Positions 22,301-34,300 of a stretch of DNA of 64,000 bases are shown here, piece by piece (the first letter of the stretch is position 1; each line of letters starts with the position of its first letter). The notes under the pieces are model-generated. The model had not been told where the DNA came from. It did not search any database and was given only the letters and a program-made list of their open reading frames with translations. The stretch is from Elephas maximus indicus. Lineage: Eukaryota; Chordata; Mammalia; Proboscidea; Elephantidae. The stretch is from NCBI RefSeq assembly GCF_024166365.1, contig NC_064826.1, positions 19,864,001 to 19,928,000 on the forward strand, read 5' to 3'. A program made the position numbers and the translations under genes.

Positions 22301-25300
22301 GAGGGCAGGTGATGGCGCACGTTGGTGGGCGGGATGGTGTACAGATTACTCATCACACAGCAATTCAATTAAAGTGATAATAAAACCATAAACAAAATCT
22401 TCCTGCCTGAGTCACCAGCCCAGACACACACTATTCCTGGCCGTGGGCAGGCACGGAGGCAGCTCTGTCACTGGGGAGCACACCCCCTCTTGGTCTGCTG
22501 GTCCCCACCTCGGGCGGGCACCCTGGTTGGAAGGGGCTGTGCCTGCGAGGAACAAGGGGCTTCGGAGCAGGCCCACTGGGTGGAGTGGGCCCAGCTCACA
22601 GCGCCTCTGTTTGTTGTGTCTGCGGTGAGCTCTGCACCTGCCACACTTGATGAATGACAAATAACAGCAGATGAGCTGAGAGGGGAGGCTGAAAGCTTTG
22701 TCTGCGTTTGCAGCCCACGCTTGGAGAGCGGTTCCCTTGCCAACGGCCAGGTGGCTTTGCCCATATATGGAGAAACACTTCAGGCCATTAGTTCTGGTTT
22801 GAGCTAAGCAGAATAAACTAATCTTCCCCCGACCAAATGGGAATTAGCTGCCTGCCTCTCTCTGCTGTTCCCAGTCAAGGTGCTCCGAGCCTGTCTGTTT
22901 CACAAGTACCTGCTAATGGATTCATTGGCTATTTATTTTTCCTTTTCTAAAAAGTAATTTGGAGCAAGGGGAAATCTTTGGGAGGAGATGGTAAATTATT
23001 AAAAGCAGTAATCTTAGGGTAATGGGATTTGGGGAGCTTTATCCTTTCTCTGGGTTTGTTTTTTTTTTTTTCCTTGTATATATTTTTTATATTACACTCA
23101 TATATATAGTTACATTAGACTGATATTTTTTCCCGTGGAGAAACCACAAAAGTTATTTTCTTTGACGAGTCAATTTGTCTTTCTACTAGGCAGCCTACCT
23201 CGGGGTCCCTGGGTGTTGACTTTAGTCAGTTCTGGGGTTCACATGGAAGCCCCCCCAGGGCAAGCGTACCATCATCTGGAGGTGGAAACACTATTTCTGT
23301 GTGGTCATGTTGCCTTATCCAAGCTGTCACATATACAGCCCCAGACCCTCAGGTAACCTAACCCCAACAATGTGGGTTGAGTTCTTGCTCTGGGTGGTTC
23401 AGAGCCATCTTATTTTTCCAATGAGAACAGATCCAAATAAGCCAGACAGTCAAAGTAATGGGCATCCAGATCTAGAATGTTCTATCTCCTTGGTTTGGCC
23501 ACCAGGCTGTGGATCTGATTTTCAACAGCAATGGCACTGTTCCCTGTGGAGCCAGACCCCGATCCCCCAGTGTAGTGTTGACTTTTGTGGGCCAAGGGCT
23601 GTGTCTGTGCCACCCCTGGCTCTGGGGCCTCTGTCCTGGGTAGACCCAGCATACCACCCATCAAACTGCTGCATTCCTGGGGCCCATGTCCCAGACTCCA
23701 AGATTTCTGGAGGACTCAGCTTCCCCATCTCGTCCCAGTGTCCCTGGCATGGTGAGGGACACAGCCAAGGAAGACTACCAAGAAACCCAGGAGAAAGGTG
23801 CCCCCACCTGTCCCCCTGGGATCACACAGCCATGCAGATATGCACCAGCCCAGTAGCCCATGGTTACATAGTAATTGGGCCAAAAACATAAACCAGGCTG
23901 GGCAAGTCAGCCTTGATGATAAGGAAGTGGCTCCTTCTATATTTGAAGTATTCCTGTGGTTTCCCAAAGGGCAAATCGCAGGTCCCAGTTCTCGAAGAAT
24001 GAGTCCAGAGACCTTTTCTTGTGGCGTGCTCCCTAAAAGGAAGGGCTAGGGACATTTGGGAGGTACCATAAACGTCGGCTATTGATCAGCCAGCAAGGCT
24101 GCCTTGCACCTCTTTAAGCCTTTCCTGCCGTAGTTAGAGTTTGACCCTTGCAGTTAGCCCCCATTTCAAGAGCTGGGGGCTCCCTTACGGGCTTTGCATG
24201 AATTTGTAGCATATGCACACATTGATTACACGTCTGTGACCTCTTCCCACATGCCACAGCCACTCCTAGCCACGTGCTGACCTGTCCCTGGCCATTACTC
24301 ACTCATCTTAGCTCACTGCACTGCCCTGTGCCTCCAAAGTTATGAATCAATATAATCTGACCATGTGGGAGAACCTGCCAAGGACCAACAGTTCCCTGCC
24401 AGCCGTGCCCCTGGGGTCAGCGGTTGCCATACCTCCAAAACCCGTCTTCCAGTTCCTGTTGAGATCCACACCGATGCAGAAGATGCCAGGTCTGGTAGAC
24501 TTGTTCTTCCGCCACAGGCGGTTCTAAGAAAGCCCAGGTCAGAAGGCCTCATTACCTGGGCCCACCCCAGGAAGGCACCTCTCCCTGACATCCTGGCCTA
24601 TGAAGGGGACTGGTGTGGCAGGAAGCACTAGGACGGGATGAGAACCCTAGGTGGGGACTGGGCCAAGGCTGCAGATCAGATACTTTCAGGTCAGGTCAGA
24701 GTCTGGGAAGAAGCCTGAGCTGAGGCTGCCACACTGGCTTCCCTGGCAGCAGGAAGGAGGTCAGCGGGCAAGAAGCCACAGCCCCTGAGCTGTATTTCTG
24801 GCCCTGGGGATGTTCTCAGCAGGGAGCCCCTGAAGGACCTGGCCTCAGGGACCTTTCCTCCCTCCCCCAAGTGTGCCCCCGAGTCCCTCAGTGCCCTCAC
24901 CATGCTGTGGGTAAAAGCAAACCCATCAGGGTTGGTGACAATCTCCATGAAGATGTCCATGGCGTTCAGTATGTTTGTCAAGACAGGGTCTTTGCCATAT
25001 TTAGTGACAATCTGCGTGAAAGGAGGGGTGGGTGCAGGATGAGGGATGGGGGGTCCTGCTGTCTCCTTCAAGATACAGCAGGACAGCTGCACAGCCAGCG
25101 GCTGCAGGAAGGGCTGTCACCAAGCCATCAAGGACATCCTTCATACAGAACTGAAGACAGATTTTCAACATCAGGAAAGCCAGGGAGATGCATGGGCTCT
25201 GGGCGGTGAAAGGCCAGAGCACATGGTTGTATTCCAAAGGGCAGGAAGGCATACAGCAACCAGACTTTGAACACAGCAAGTACCATTTTTCAAGTGGAAG

Positions 25301-28300
25301 TGCCCTTAAGTGGCTGAACAGCCCCACCCTCCACCCTGGCTCCAGCCCCCATCACGGCAGCCCCTCGGCCGCAGATCCCTGCTGACCTTCTTGGCAATCC
25401 AGATGCCGGTGGCATGGGTGATCCACTCCCGGGAGTGAATCCCAGTGTCGATCCAGATGGCTGGACGCTGAGAACCTCCAGTGCTAAACTGGGAAAAAGA
25501 ACCGGGCACCAAACAGTAAGTCACTGAGACGGTCCCTGGAAGAAGGCTCCAGACACATCCTCCCTGCCTGGGCGCCTCCATTTGCCAGGTGGGCTTTGCC
25601 AAGAGAGGGGGTGTGTGTGCAGGTGTCTGTGTGTGCCACAAAGCTGCACATGTGGGGGTCCTGGGGAGATGGTGGTGTTCTTGGAAAGCAAAGTGATCCA
25701 GCCAGAAGCACGGTATCTCCCAGGTTGGAAAGCATCTTAGACTAATGCATCCCAGACTTAGTGTGCACACAAGTCACCTGGGGTCCTACTAAATGCAAGA
25801 GGTCTGGAGAGGGGCCTGAGTCTCTGCATCTCTAACAAGCTCCCAGGTGATGCAGTCCGTGGACCACACTTTGAGTAGCCAGGCCTTGGATGTTTGAGAG
25901 AAGACGGACAGCCGCTGGGGGAAATAGAGGCAGGAGCAGGGGATGCAAGTCCCAAGTTAGGTGAGACCACTTGGCCATTGGGAAGCATCTCCAGGGCGTT
26001 CCAGAGGACAGAGGGTCTGTCTTTCCTGGAAGCCAGTGTCAAATGCCAGCCTGGCCATACTCCAGAGTGCTCTTTAGGGCATGGCTGAGAATTGGTTTCA
26101 GGTGGTGAGTACATGGGGTCCCACACTTGCCTGTCCTACGTCCTCATGACCAAGGGCACTGCAGTAGCCGAGTTTGCTCAAAGTCTGCTCCCTGTGGTTC
26201 TGGGGAAGGGCTGGGCAGTCTGCCCATAGACTCAGGCCTATCTGTGAGGCTGCCTGAACTGGATGACCTCAGTCACTTGGAAATGAGGCCTGCAAGTATC
26301 ACTCTTCTCATTTAACAAGTGAAACAACCGAGGCGACAGGAAGAAGTTTGATTGACCCACACTCACACCGCACATCCAGGGTGATGACTGCCACTCTACA
26401 GTTCCCTCTCCTTAGCCACCTTCCCACCTACTTCCTGACCCAGGACATGCCAGGTCACCTGTCCACACCTACGAGGGTGGGTGGACCCCTGCACACCGCA
26501 GTCCCAAAGTCTACAGGTCACCTTAGGACAGGTGTACACAATCCTCCCTCTCCCCAGAACTCCCAGCCTGCCATTAGTCCCATGAGCTCAGTCTTACACC
26601 AGAGGTTCTCATGGGAGTGTCTACTGGTTCACACTGCACTTTTACCTTCAGGACAAGAATGGACCGGTTTTCAAAGCTCTGGCCAATCTGGATTTTTGAG
26701 ACAATATCTGAATGTTCTGTTACAAAACTATCGATCCAGTTATATATCTGAAAGGAGTGAAAGTTATCACACTATCAGTTAAACAGGGAGAGGGGTGAGC
26801 CCCAGGACTTCTCAGAATGTTCTCCCCCCATCCCTCCCTCCCCATTGCTTTCCCACCTCCCTCAAGGACATAAAAAACTCAGATCAAGAATAGAAACACC
26901 GGAGAAGCCCTCCAGGCTAAGGACAATGAGTGGTGACCTGCCTGGAGTCCAGGTTTCTCACCCCTGTGCAGAGTTAAGCCTTTGCTGGGCAAACAGCATA
27001 ACCTGAATCCACTCCAATCCCCAGGTCTGCCTGTATGACTTTCTCGTTGGACCTTTTCCTCTTGCCTTGGTTCCCTTGGACCATTCAATCCATCTGACAG
27101 ATCTCAGAGACCTGGTAGTGCTGTTTTTGGTCTTACTGCCCCTTTTCGATTTTAACCCCTTGAAGGCAGGGCCCAAGTTTTTATTTATCTTTGGCATCAA
27201 TAAATAATGACTGTATTTGTTCATTCTCTTATTCTTTGAATTGCAAATATATGAAAGAAAATGGATCCTCTACGACAGATCTGGTGAAGTGATGGTGATA
27301 ATGACCGAGTAAACAAGATCAGTACTGTTATGTCCTTTACGTGTGAAATAGGGCCTGAGCCTGGATCTCTCTCTGGAGTGGCCATCCCTGTGCCCACCTT
27401 GCATATTCTCCTTGGTAAATAAGTCACAATCAGTCCTGTCTGCCCCAGCTGGCTGTAATGGAGATCATGAATTTTCTCCATGTGAAGTCAGCTTTGTTTT
27501 ATTCTACAAACATGGCTCTCCAATGTGCCTGGCTTCCTGCCCCTACAGCAAGGGGCCACTTAACACCGGGCTGATTATGGAGAGAACAGGACCCCTGGAT
27601 CCTTGGCTAGAGGGGTGGGCCTGAAGGCAGCCTCCTGCCTGCCCTGTTCTGGCCAGTAGCAGGTCCCTGCCTGAGCGTTCTGCCATAGACCCCTTACTCT
27701 GGTCCTGAGCCCTGCCTTGCTTCCATGCCTCCCTCTGAGTATAGTTTGAACTGCAGTCTCTCTGTGTGAAGCCTGGGCTCTGGAACTCTTTAAGGCTGAC
27801 TGGCTACCTAACAGATATCTACCTACTGCCTGCTCTGGATCCCCCAAGTGTCAGTTCACTGTCTCCTGTAGACCCCCCGAGTCCTCCACTAATTTCTGCC
27901 TGAGCCTGGAGACCCCAAGGGATAACAGAGCCCAGAGCTTGACCAGGTAGACCTACCTCCTCCAGGGTGTGGTAAGAGGAGTAACTGAAGCTACTGGTGC
28001 TACGCTCCAGCCGGCGGGATTTCGCCATGGCTTCTCTCTCCTCATCCAACAGCACCTGGGAGACAGGAGCACATATTGGAAGAGAAGGGGAAGGCTGGGC
28101 AGGTCTTGCCTCTTCTGAGCCCTGCCCGTACACAAAGACAGGATCAGCATGGGAGAATCAGCCACCATGAGTGTGAGCTCTGCAACAGAAGGAGCTGCCA
28201 GATTGCTGGGGATTCTTCTGCTTGGCAGAATCAATGCTGCCATTTCCCACATGAGCAAAGGGCAAGGAGTTTGGAGAGCTGGGTTCTAAGTCTCCCTCTG

Positions 28301-31300
28301 CCACTTATGTGTGACCTTGGCTTTAGTCTCCTCAGCTTGAAAATTGGGACAACAATACTTGCCTTGCCCATCCTCATAGAATAAAATGTAGTAATGGATA
28401 TGAATGTTTTGAAAAAGGTACTCTTGGCCTACTGCTAACATTGCTTTTGTTCTCTATAAACACTCCATTGAATCAGGGCCTAAGCTGACTCATGTACACT
28501 GACAGAAACTGGGGTGAGCAGAAAGCTTCCTTGTCCCCAACGTTGACTTTACTCCCAAGAAGTAGCCTAGACAACTGGTACCCAAGCCATTTGGAAAGCC
28601 AGGTATGGACAAAGCCAGTCCAAATTATTATCAACATACCAAGAGTCTTTGACTCACCATGTTAACTGCCTCCTAAACACAAGTCTGGGTGAGCTGAACA
28701 CAGTCCTGGGGGTCAATTAGGAGGTGGCAGTCAGCCCTCACATGGTACTTCCCGTTGGCCATAGAGAAGACACTATTGTGGCTGGGCTAGGTTAGTTGCC
28801 CACTGCTTGGACCTCCCACATTGTCCTGGTTCATTTCTCCCATCTCGGGTCACAGTGAGGTGGGCAGACGTCCTTCACTCAAGCTCATACCTTCACACTT
28901 GCACCCAGGGCCCCAGGCAGCCAGGATGCAGCACTGACTGCCCAATGTGGGGAGGGGCCCCTCCGCCACAGAGGATGCTGGGAAAGTGGGGATCCCAACC
29001 CAAAGTTGCCCCTTGTTTGCAGCTCTGGGTCACAAGTAAGTCCTGACCATGTCTTACTTTTGGCCAGAGCCTTTCAGTTGTACTTTATCCTCATTGTCTC
29101 GTTTGATCTGGTCAGATGACCAGACTACAGGGCAGGAATGAACCCTTCCCATTTGAGAGATTTGGCAGATCAGAGAGGTGATAACAGTTCCTTTTAGAGA
29201 TTTGACAGATCAAAGCTAACAAGTGACAGACGTGAGATAAGAACCCCGATGGGTAGTTCCTAGCCTTGGGTTCCTTAAGGCTAGCTATCAAAACTAAAGG
29301 CTAACAACAATAACCATATCTATGTCTGTATCTATGTCTACGTTTTTGTCTTGCTTACTTTGGACACATCTTCAGGAAAGACCAGTCACTAGAAAAGAAC
29401 ATCCTGTTCGGTAAAGCAGAAGGTCAGCAAAAATGAGGGAAACCCTCCATGAGATGGATTGGCACAATAGCCATAACAATGGACTCAAATATACCAACAA
29501 TCAGGAGGATGGTACAGGACAGGGCAATGTTTCATTCTGTTATACACGAGGTCACCGTGAATTGGAGCTCGCCCAGTGGCAATTAACTAACAACAACATG
29601 TCTAGGTATGCACACAGAGAGAGAGAAAGCAAATGTACCAAATACTAACAATAGCTAAAAACTCCATCACACTATTCTTGGAATAAAAAAACTTTAAAAA
29701 ATGATGAAAAAGCAAATGCTGTTGAGCACAGGAAACAAAAGACACTATGACACCCCCCCCCAAAAAAAAATAAAATAAAATGCAACAATGCCTGTTAGGA
29801 TAGAAGGATTGAGATTTTTAGAAATTTTTTCTTTATTTTTACATTTTTCATAGTGTGCTTATACTACTTCATTAAGTAAGAGCTTTAAAAATTAATACAA
29901 AGAAAAAAAAAAAGCCCTCATGGCTAAAATGAAGCTGCACATGGAGTCCTCAAATACCAGAGCCAGAAGAGAGGTCCCACCCACTTGCTCCAGATGAGGC
30001 TACAACCAGGGATGTGCTCTTTTCTGATGATGTAGTCGCTTGCTCTCCACCTTCAAGTTCACAGACTTAAAAATGGGACTGGAAATAGATGTTTGGGGCT
30101 CATTTTTATTTTTGAGCACCAGCTATGCCCTAGGCCATTCTAACTGCAGTGTGTTCTAGCTGAGCTGGCTAGGCTGGGGACATTCATACTTGGGCAAAGC
30201 CAGGCCTGTCCATCCATCCAGTTGGATATGGCTGCAGAGCCCTGGTTCTCGCTGGCACAAGCACCACCCTGGCACAAGCACCACCAGATTTCTAACAAAA
30301 GGAATTTGTCTTCTTCCCAGGAAATCAGACAAAATCTCCACAGTCCACCATGACCAATGTGTGCCCGTCACTGTGGGACAGCTGGGTGCTACCAGCTGTG
30401 GTGAGCAGCTGCCAAGCCTGAAGCAGGCTGGGCGGGTGTGCACATGGAGTTGGCAGGCCTGGTCCCAGGCTACAGCCCCACTGCAGTGAGGTTGAAGAGG
30501 CTGGGCATCTAACTTCCTAGGGACTGGTGCTGTGTTGTTATTAGGTGCACTAGAGTTGTTTCCGACTCATAGCGGCCTTATGCACAACAGAACTAAACAC
30601 TGCCCGGTCCTGAGCCATCCTCACAATCATTGTTATGCTGGAGCCCATTGTTGCAGCCACTGTGTCAATCTATCTCATGGAGGGTCTTCCTCTTTTTCAC
30701 TGACCCTCTACTTTACCAAGCATGATGTCCTTCTCCAAGGACTGATCCCTCCTGATGACATGTCCAAAGTATGTTAGATGAAGTCTCGCCATCCTTGCTT
30801 CTAAGGAGCATTCTGGGTGTACTTCTCCCAAGACAGATCTGTTTGTTTGTTTTTTGGCAGTCCACGCTATAAGCGATATTCTTCGCCAACACTATAATTC
30901 AAAAAAGGCATCGATTCTTCAGTCTTTCTTATTCACTGTTCAGCTTTCGCATGCGTATGAGGCAACTGAAAACACCATGGCTTGGGTCAGGCTCACCTTA
31001 GACTTCAAGGGACTGATAGGTGTTGCAAATGATTAGCACCTTAGACTGTTAATGCAAAGGCTGGAGATTCAAATTCACCCAGAGGCATGTTGGAAGAAAG
31101 GCTTGTTGGGCTACTTCCGAAAAATTAGCCATTGAAAACCCTATGGAGCATAATCTTTAAAACTTAAATTGAAAATACCCCCTGAAGTCTTCTTAAAACC
31201 AAACAGTAGTTTAGCTTAGTGATTAGATCTTTGTCGGATTTGTCATAGCCAAATATTTTTTCTCGGTCTGTAGGTTGTCTTTTTACTCTTTTGGTGAAGA

Positions 31301-34300
31301 CTTTTGATGAGCGTAAGTGTTTAATTTTTAGAAGATCCCAGTTATCTAGCTTATCTTCTGGTGTTTGTGTATATTGTTAGTTATGGTTTGTATCCTGTTA
31401 ATGCCCTGTATTCGGGCTCTAGCATTGACCCTATTTTTTCTTCTATCATCTTTATAGTTTTTGGTTTTATATTTAGGTATTTGATCCATTTTGAATTAGC
31501 TTTTGTGTATGGTGTGAGGTATGGGTCCTGTTTCATTTTTTTGCAGATGGAAGTCCAGTTTTGCCAGCACCATTTGTTAGAAAGACTGTCTTTTCCCCAT
31601 TTGATGGGCTTTGTCAAAGATCAGGTGACCGTTGGTGGATGGATTTATATCTGGGTTCTCAATTCTTTTCTATTGGACAATGCATCTGTCATTGTAGCAG
31701 TACCAGGCTGTTTTGACTACCATAACTGTATAGTAGGTTCTGAGGTCAGGTAGTGTGAGTCTTCCTACTTTATTCTTCTTCAATAGTGCTTTACTTATCC
31801 AGGCCTCTTCCCTTTCCATCCCTTTTCATATAAAGTTAATGATTAGTTTTTCCGTCTCTTTAAAGAATTGAGCGTAACTAGTAAAGAATGTCTGCCTTAA
31901 GCATTATGTTCTTTTAAGATCTATCTACACGGGATCAAAGTAACAGCAACTCATTAGATAGGAACCTTAGGCAATAAGTTTATGTTAATGAAGAAGGAAC
32001 AACTCAGAAAAGGAGAGTGAGAATGGTTGCACAACTCTAAAAATGTAATTGGTGTCGCTGAATTGCACTCGTAGAAACTGCTGAATTGGTGTATGTTCTG
32101 CTTGTGTATATTCTCAACAACAAAAATTATTTTTTAAAAACCCTACTGAGTACAGTTCTACTCTGACATACATGGGGTCACCGTGAGTCGGAGTCAACTT
32201 GACGGCAGTTAGTTTTATGTGGAGGGTCCGAGGTGGTAGGTGAAGGTGGAGAACAGAGAGGAGAAATTGGAGAGCAAGGACCAGAGGAGCCAGTTCTTCC
32301 CACACAGCCCGGGACTCTCACAGGAGGGCGGCCCCCAGGAAGCCAAGCTATGTTCCACACAACAGCCTGAAGGCAAATGGGAAGTGGGCACCAAACTGCA
32401 AACAACTTCCCAAACACCGTCACAGCCGTGTGAGTCGCTGTAATGCCCTCGCACAAACTACTGCTCAACCCTCACAGCCCCCTCAATTCCAGACCTGAAA
32501 ACTGCACAGATGCCTGCTCCCTTCACAGGGCCGAGGGAAGGGGATGGGAGAGCTAAGGAATGCGGCCTTGCCACTGGTTCCCTCCGGAATGCCTAATTAC
32601 AGCCCTGTCAGGCTTCCCAGGGGGAAAAAAAACTCCAAAGTAAGCCATTTGCCTTCCTGGAAGCCAGAACCTGACAAGGAAAGTCATATCTGGGTGTGAA
32701 TTAATTTATGGCAGGGGTAAGGGCCAGATGGGGCGCTAAGTGGAGAAGAGTACTCCAGGGTGGGGGAAGGGAGGGACACAAGACCCTGGAAAGGCCTGAA
32801 GGAGCAGGTCCTCTCAGCAGCTGAACAACCACAGCTGTGAAATGGATGGAGAGCTGGGGCATCAGCTCTGTGACAACAGCAGACACCTCTGCTGATACAT
32901 CCCTGGCCTCCTCTTTCCAGAACTAACTTTCACAGAAGCAACTACCTGGCTAGTGGTCACTACAGGCCATGCCTGCATGGGGGTAGCTACATGTAGATCC
33001 CATGCTGTTAGAATGGACACCCACACACACAAGTCAAGGCTGAACCATGGTCTCACTGCCCAAAAGGTCAAGTTAAAACACCACACACGCAACAAGAATG
33101 CCCACAGCGAAGGCAGATGGAACAATAGCCAAGAATGGGGGTCTTGGAGCAGGACTGTCTTAGATTAACTCCTGACTCTCACTTACTCAGGCAAATTACT
33201 GACATCTTTGTGCCTCAGTTTCCCCATCATAAAATGGGGATCATGTTAGCACATGCTAATTTAAAGGGTTCTTTCTGAGGCTTAGCAGGGTTCCCACATG
33301 TAAAGTGCTTAGACCCTGCAGGCAGATAGTAAATGCAGGCAGTGATGATGATGTGATGATGATGATGATGATGATGGTGAGGATGACAACAGTAATCTTG
33401 ACATGACTCTGGGGCTCTGTGATGCAGCAATCATTACAAGGCATGGCCAGGGGATCTGGGTTCCTCCAGAGGGAATATGCAGCCTCGGTGGCACAATGGT
33501 TAAGCAATCAGCTGCTAACTGAAAGGTCAGAGGTTCAAACCCACCAGCCTCTCCGTGGGACAAAGACGTGGCAGTCTGCTTCCATAAAGATTACAGCCTT
33601 GGAAACCCTATGGGGCAGCTCTACTCTGTCCTATAGGGTTGCTATGGGTTGGAATTGACTCGATGGCAGTGGGTTTGGTTTTTTTGTTGTTGTTGTTCCA
33701 GGGGGAATATGGCATCCATAGTGCTCAGGCGGCAGACTGCCCCCTATTAATGATCACTTGGGTGAGTGAGCCAGCACCCGCCCCTCGCCAGGCCAGCCAG
33801 AGGGGCCTGATCTTTCCTCTGTCCCTGCCCCTTGGTGCAGCCACAACAGCTCCTGCCTTCCCTTGCCTTCTCCAGCACTCTCCCAAACTACCGGCTTCTC
33901 CTCTTTTGGGCTGTACCCACCCCCACCTCAGGCAATGGCGTTTCCACTTCTAAAACTCTTCTACTTGCCAAACAAGTATTTGTTGAGCACCTACTATGTG
34001 CTGGGCACTAAGATATGGCAGCCCACACACCAAAACCTCCTGCCTCATGGGGCTTACACTCTAGTGGGGGAGACAGACAATAGATTAGTCAATTATATGG
34101 TATATTAGAAGGCAAAATGGAGTTATGGGAGTAGGGAGAAGAGGGTACAATTTAAGCTATGCAGACGTCTGCAGAAAGAGCATCCAGGCATACCAATACC
34201 AGTTGCCGCGGCGTTGACTCCAACTCATGGTGACCCCATGTGCGTCAAAGTAGAACTGTGCTCTACAGGGTTTTCAATGGTTGATTTTTTTGGAAGTAGG

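Larger units (their letters stand above)
20693..24432 (-). other. CPA5 intron 8
   Basis: A 3.7-kb intron. The part nearest exon 9 has an ancient repeat split by two AfroSINEs. From about 21490 to 24432 it is mostly unique sequence with no recognisable repeat or exon; a T-rich/AT-rich stretch lies at 23050-23130. Open frames here (for example 23301-23891) have no recognisable protein features. Confidence 0.75.

Noticed and set aside
23301..23891. 196-codon open frame on the plus strand
   Set aside because: Lies in CPA5 intron 8, Pro/Ser-rich without a motif; a frame expected in GC-rich sequence.
33341..33378. CRISPR-like short repeats
   Set aside because: It is a simple (GAT)n microsatellite without spacers, in a mammalian genome.
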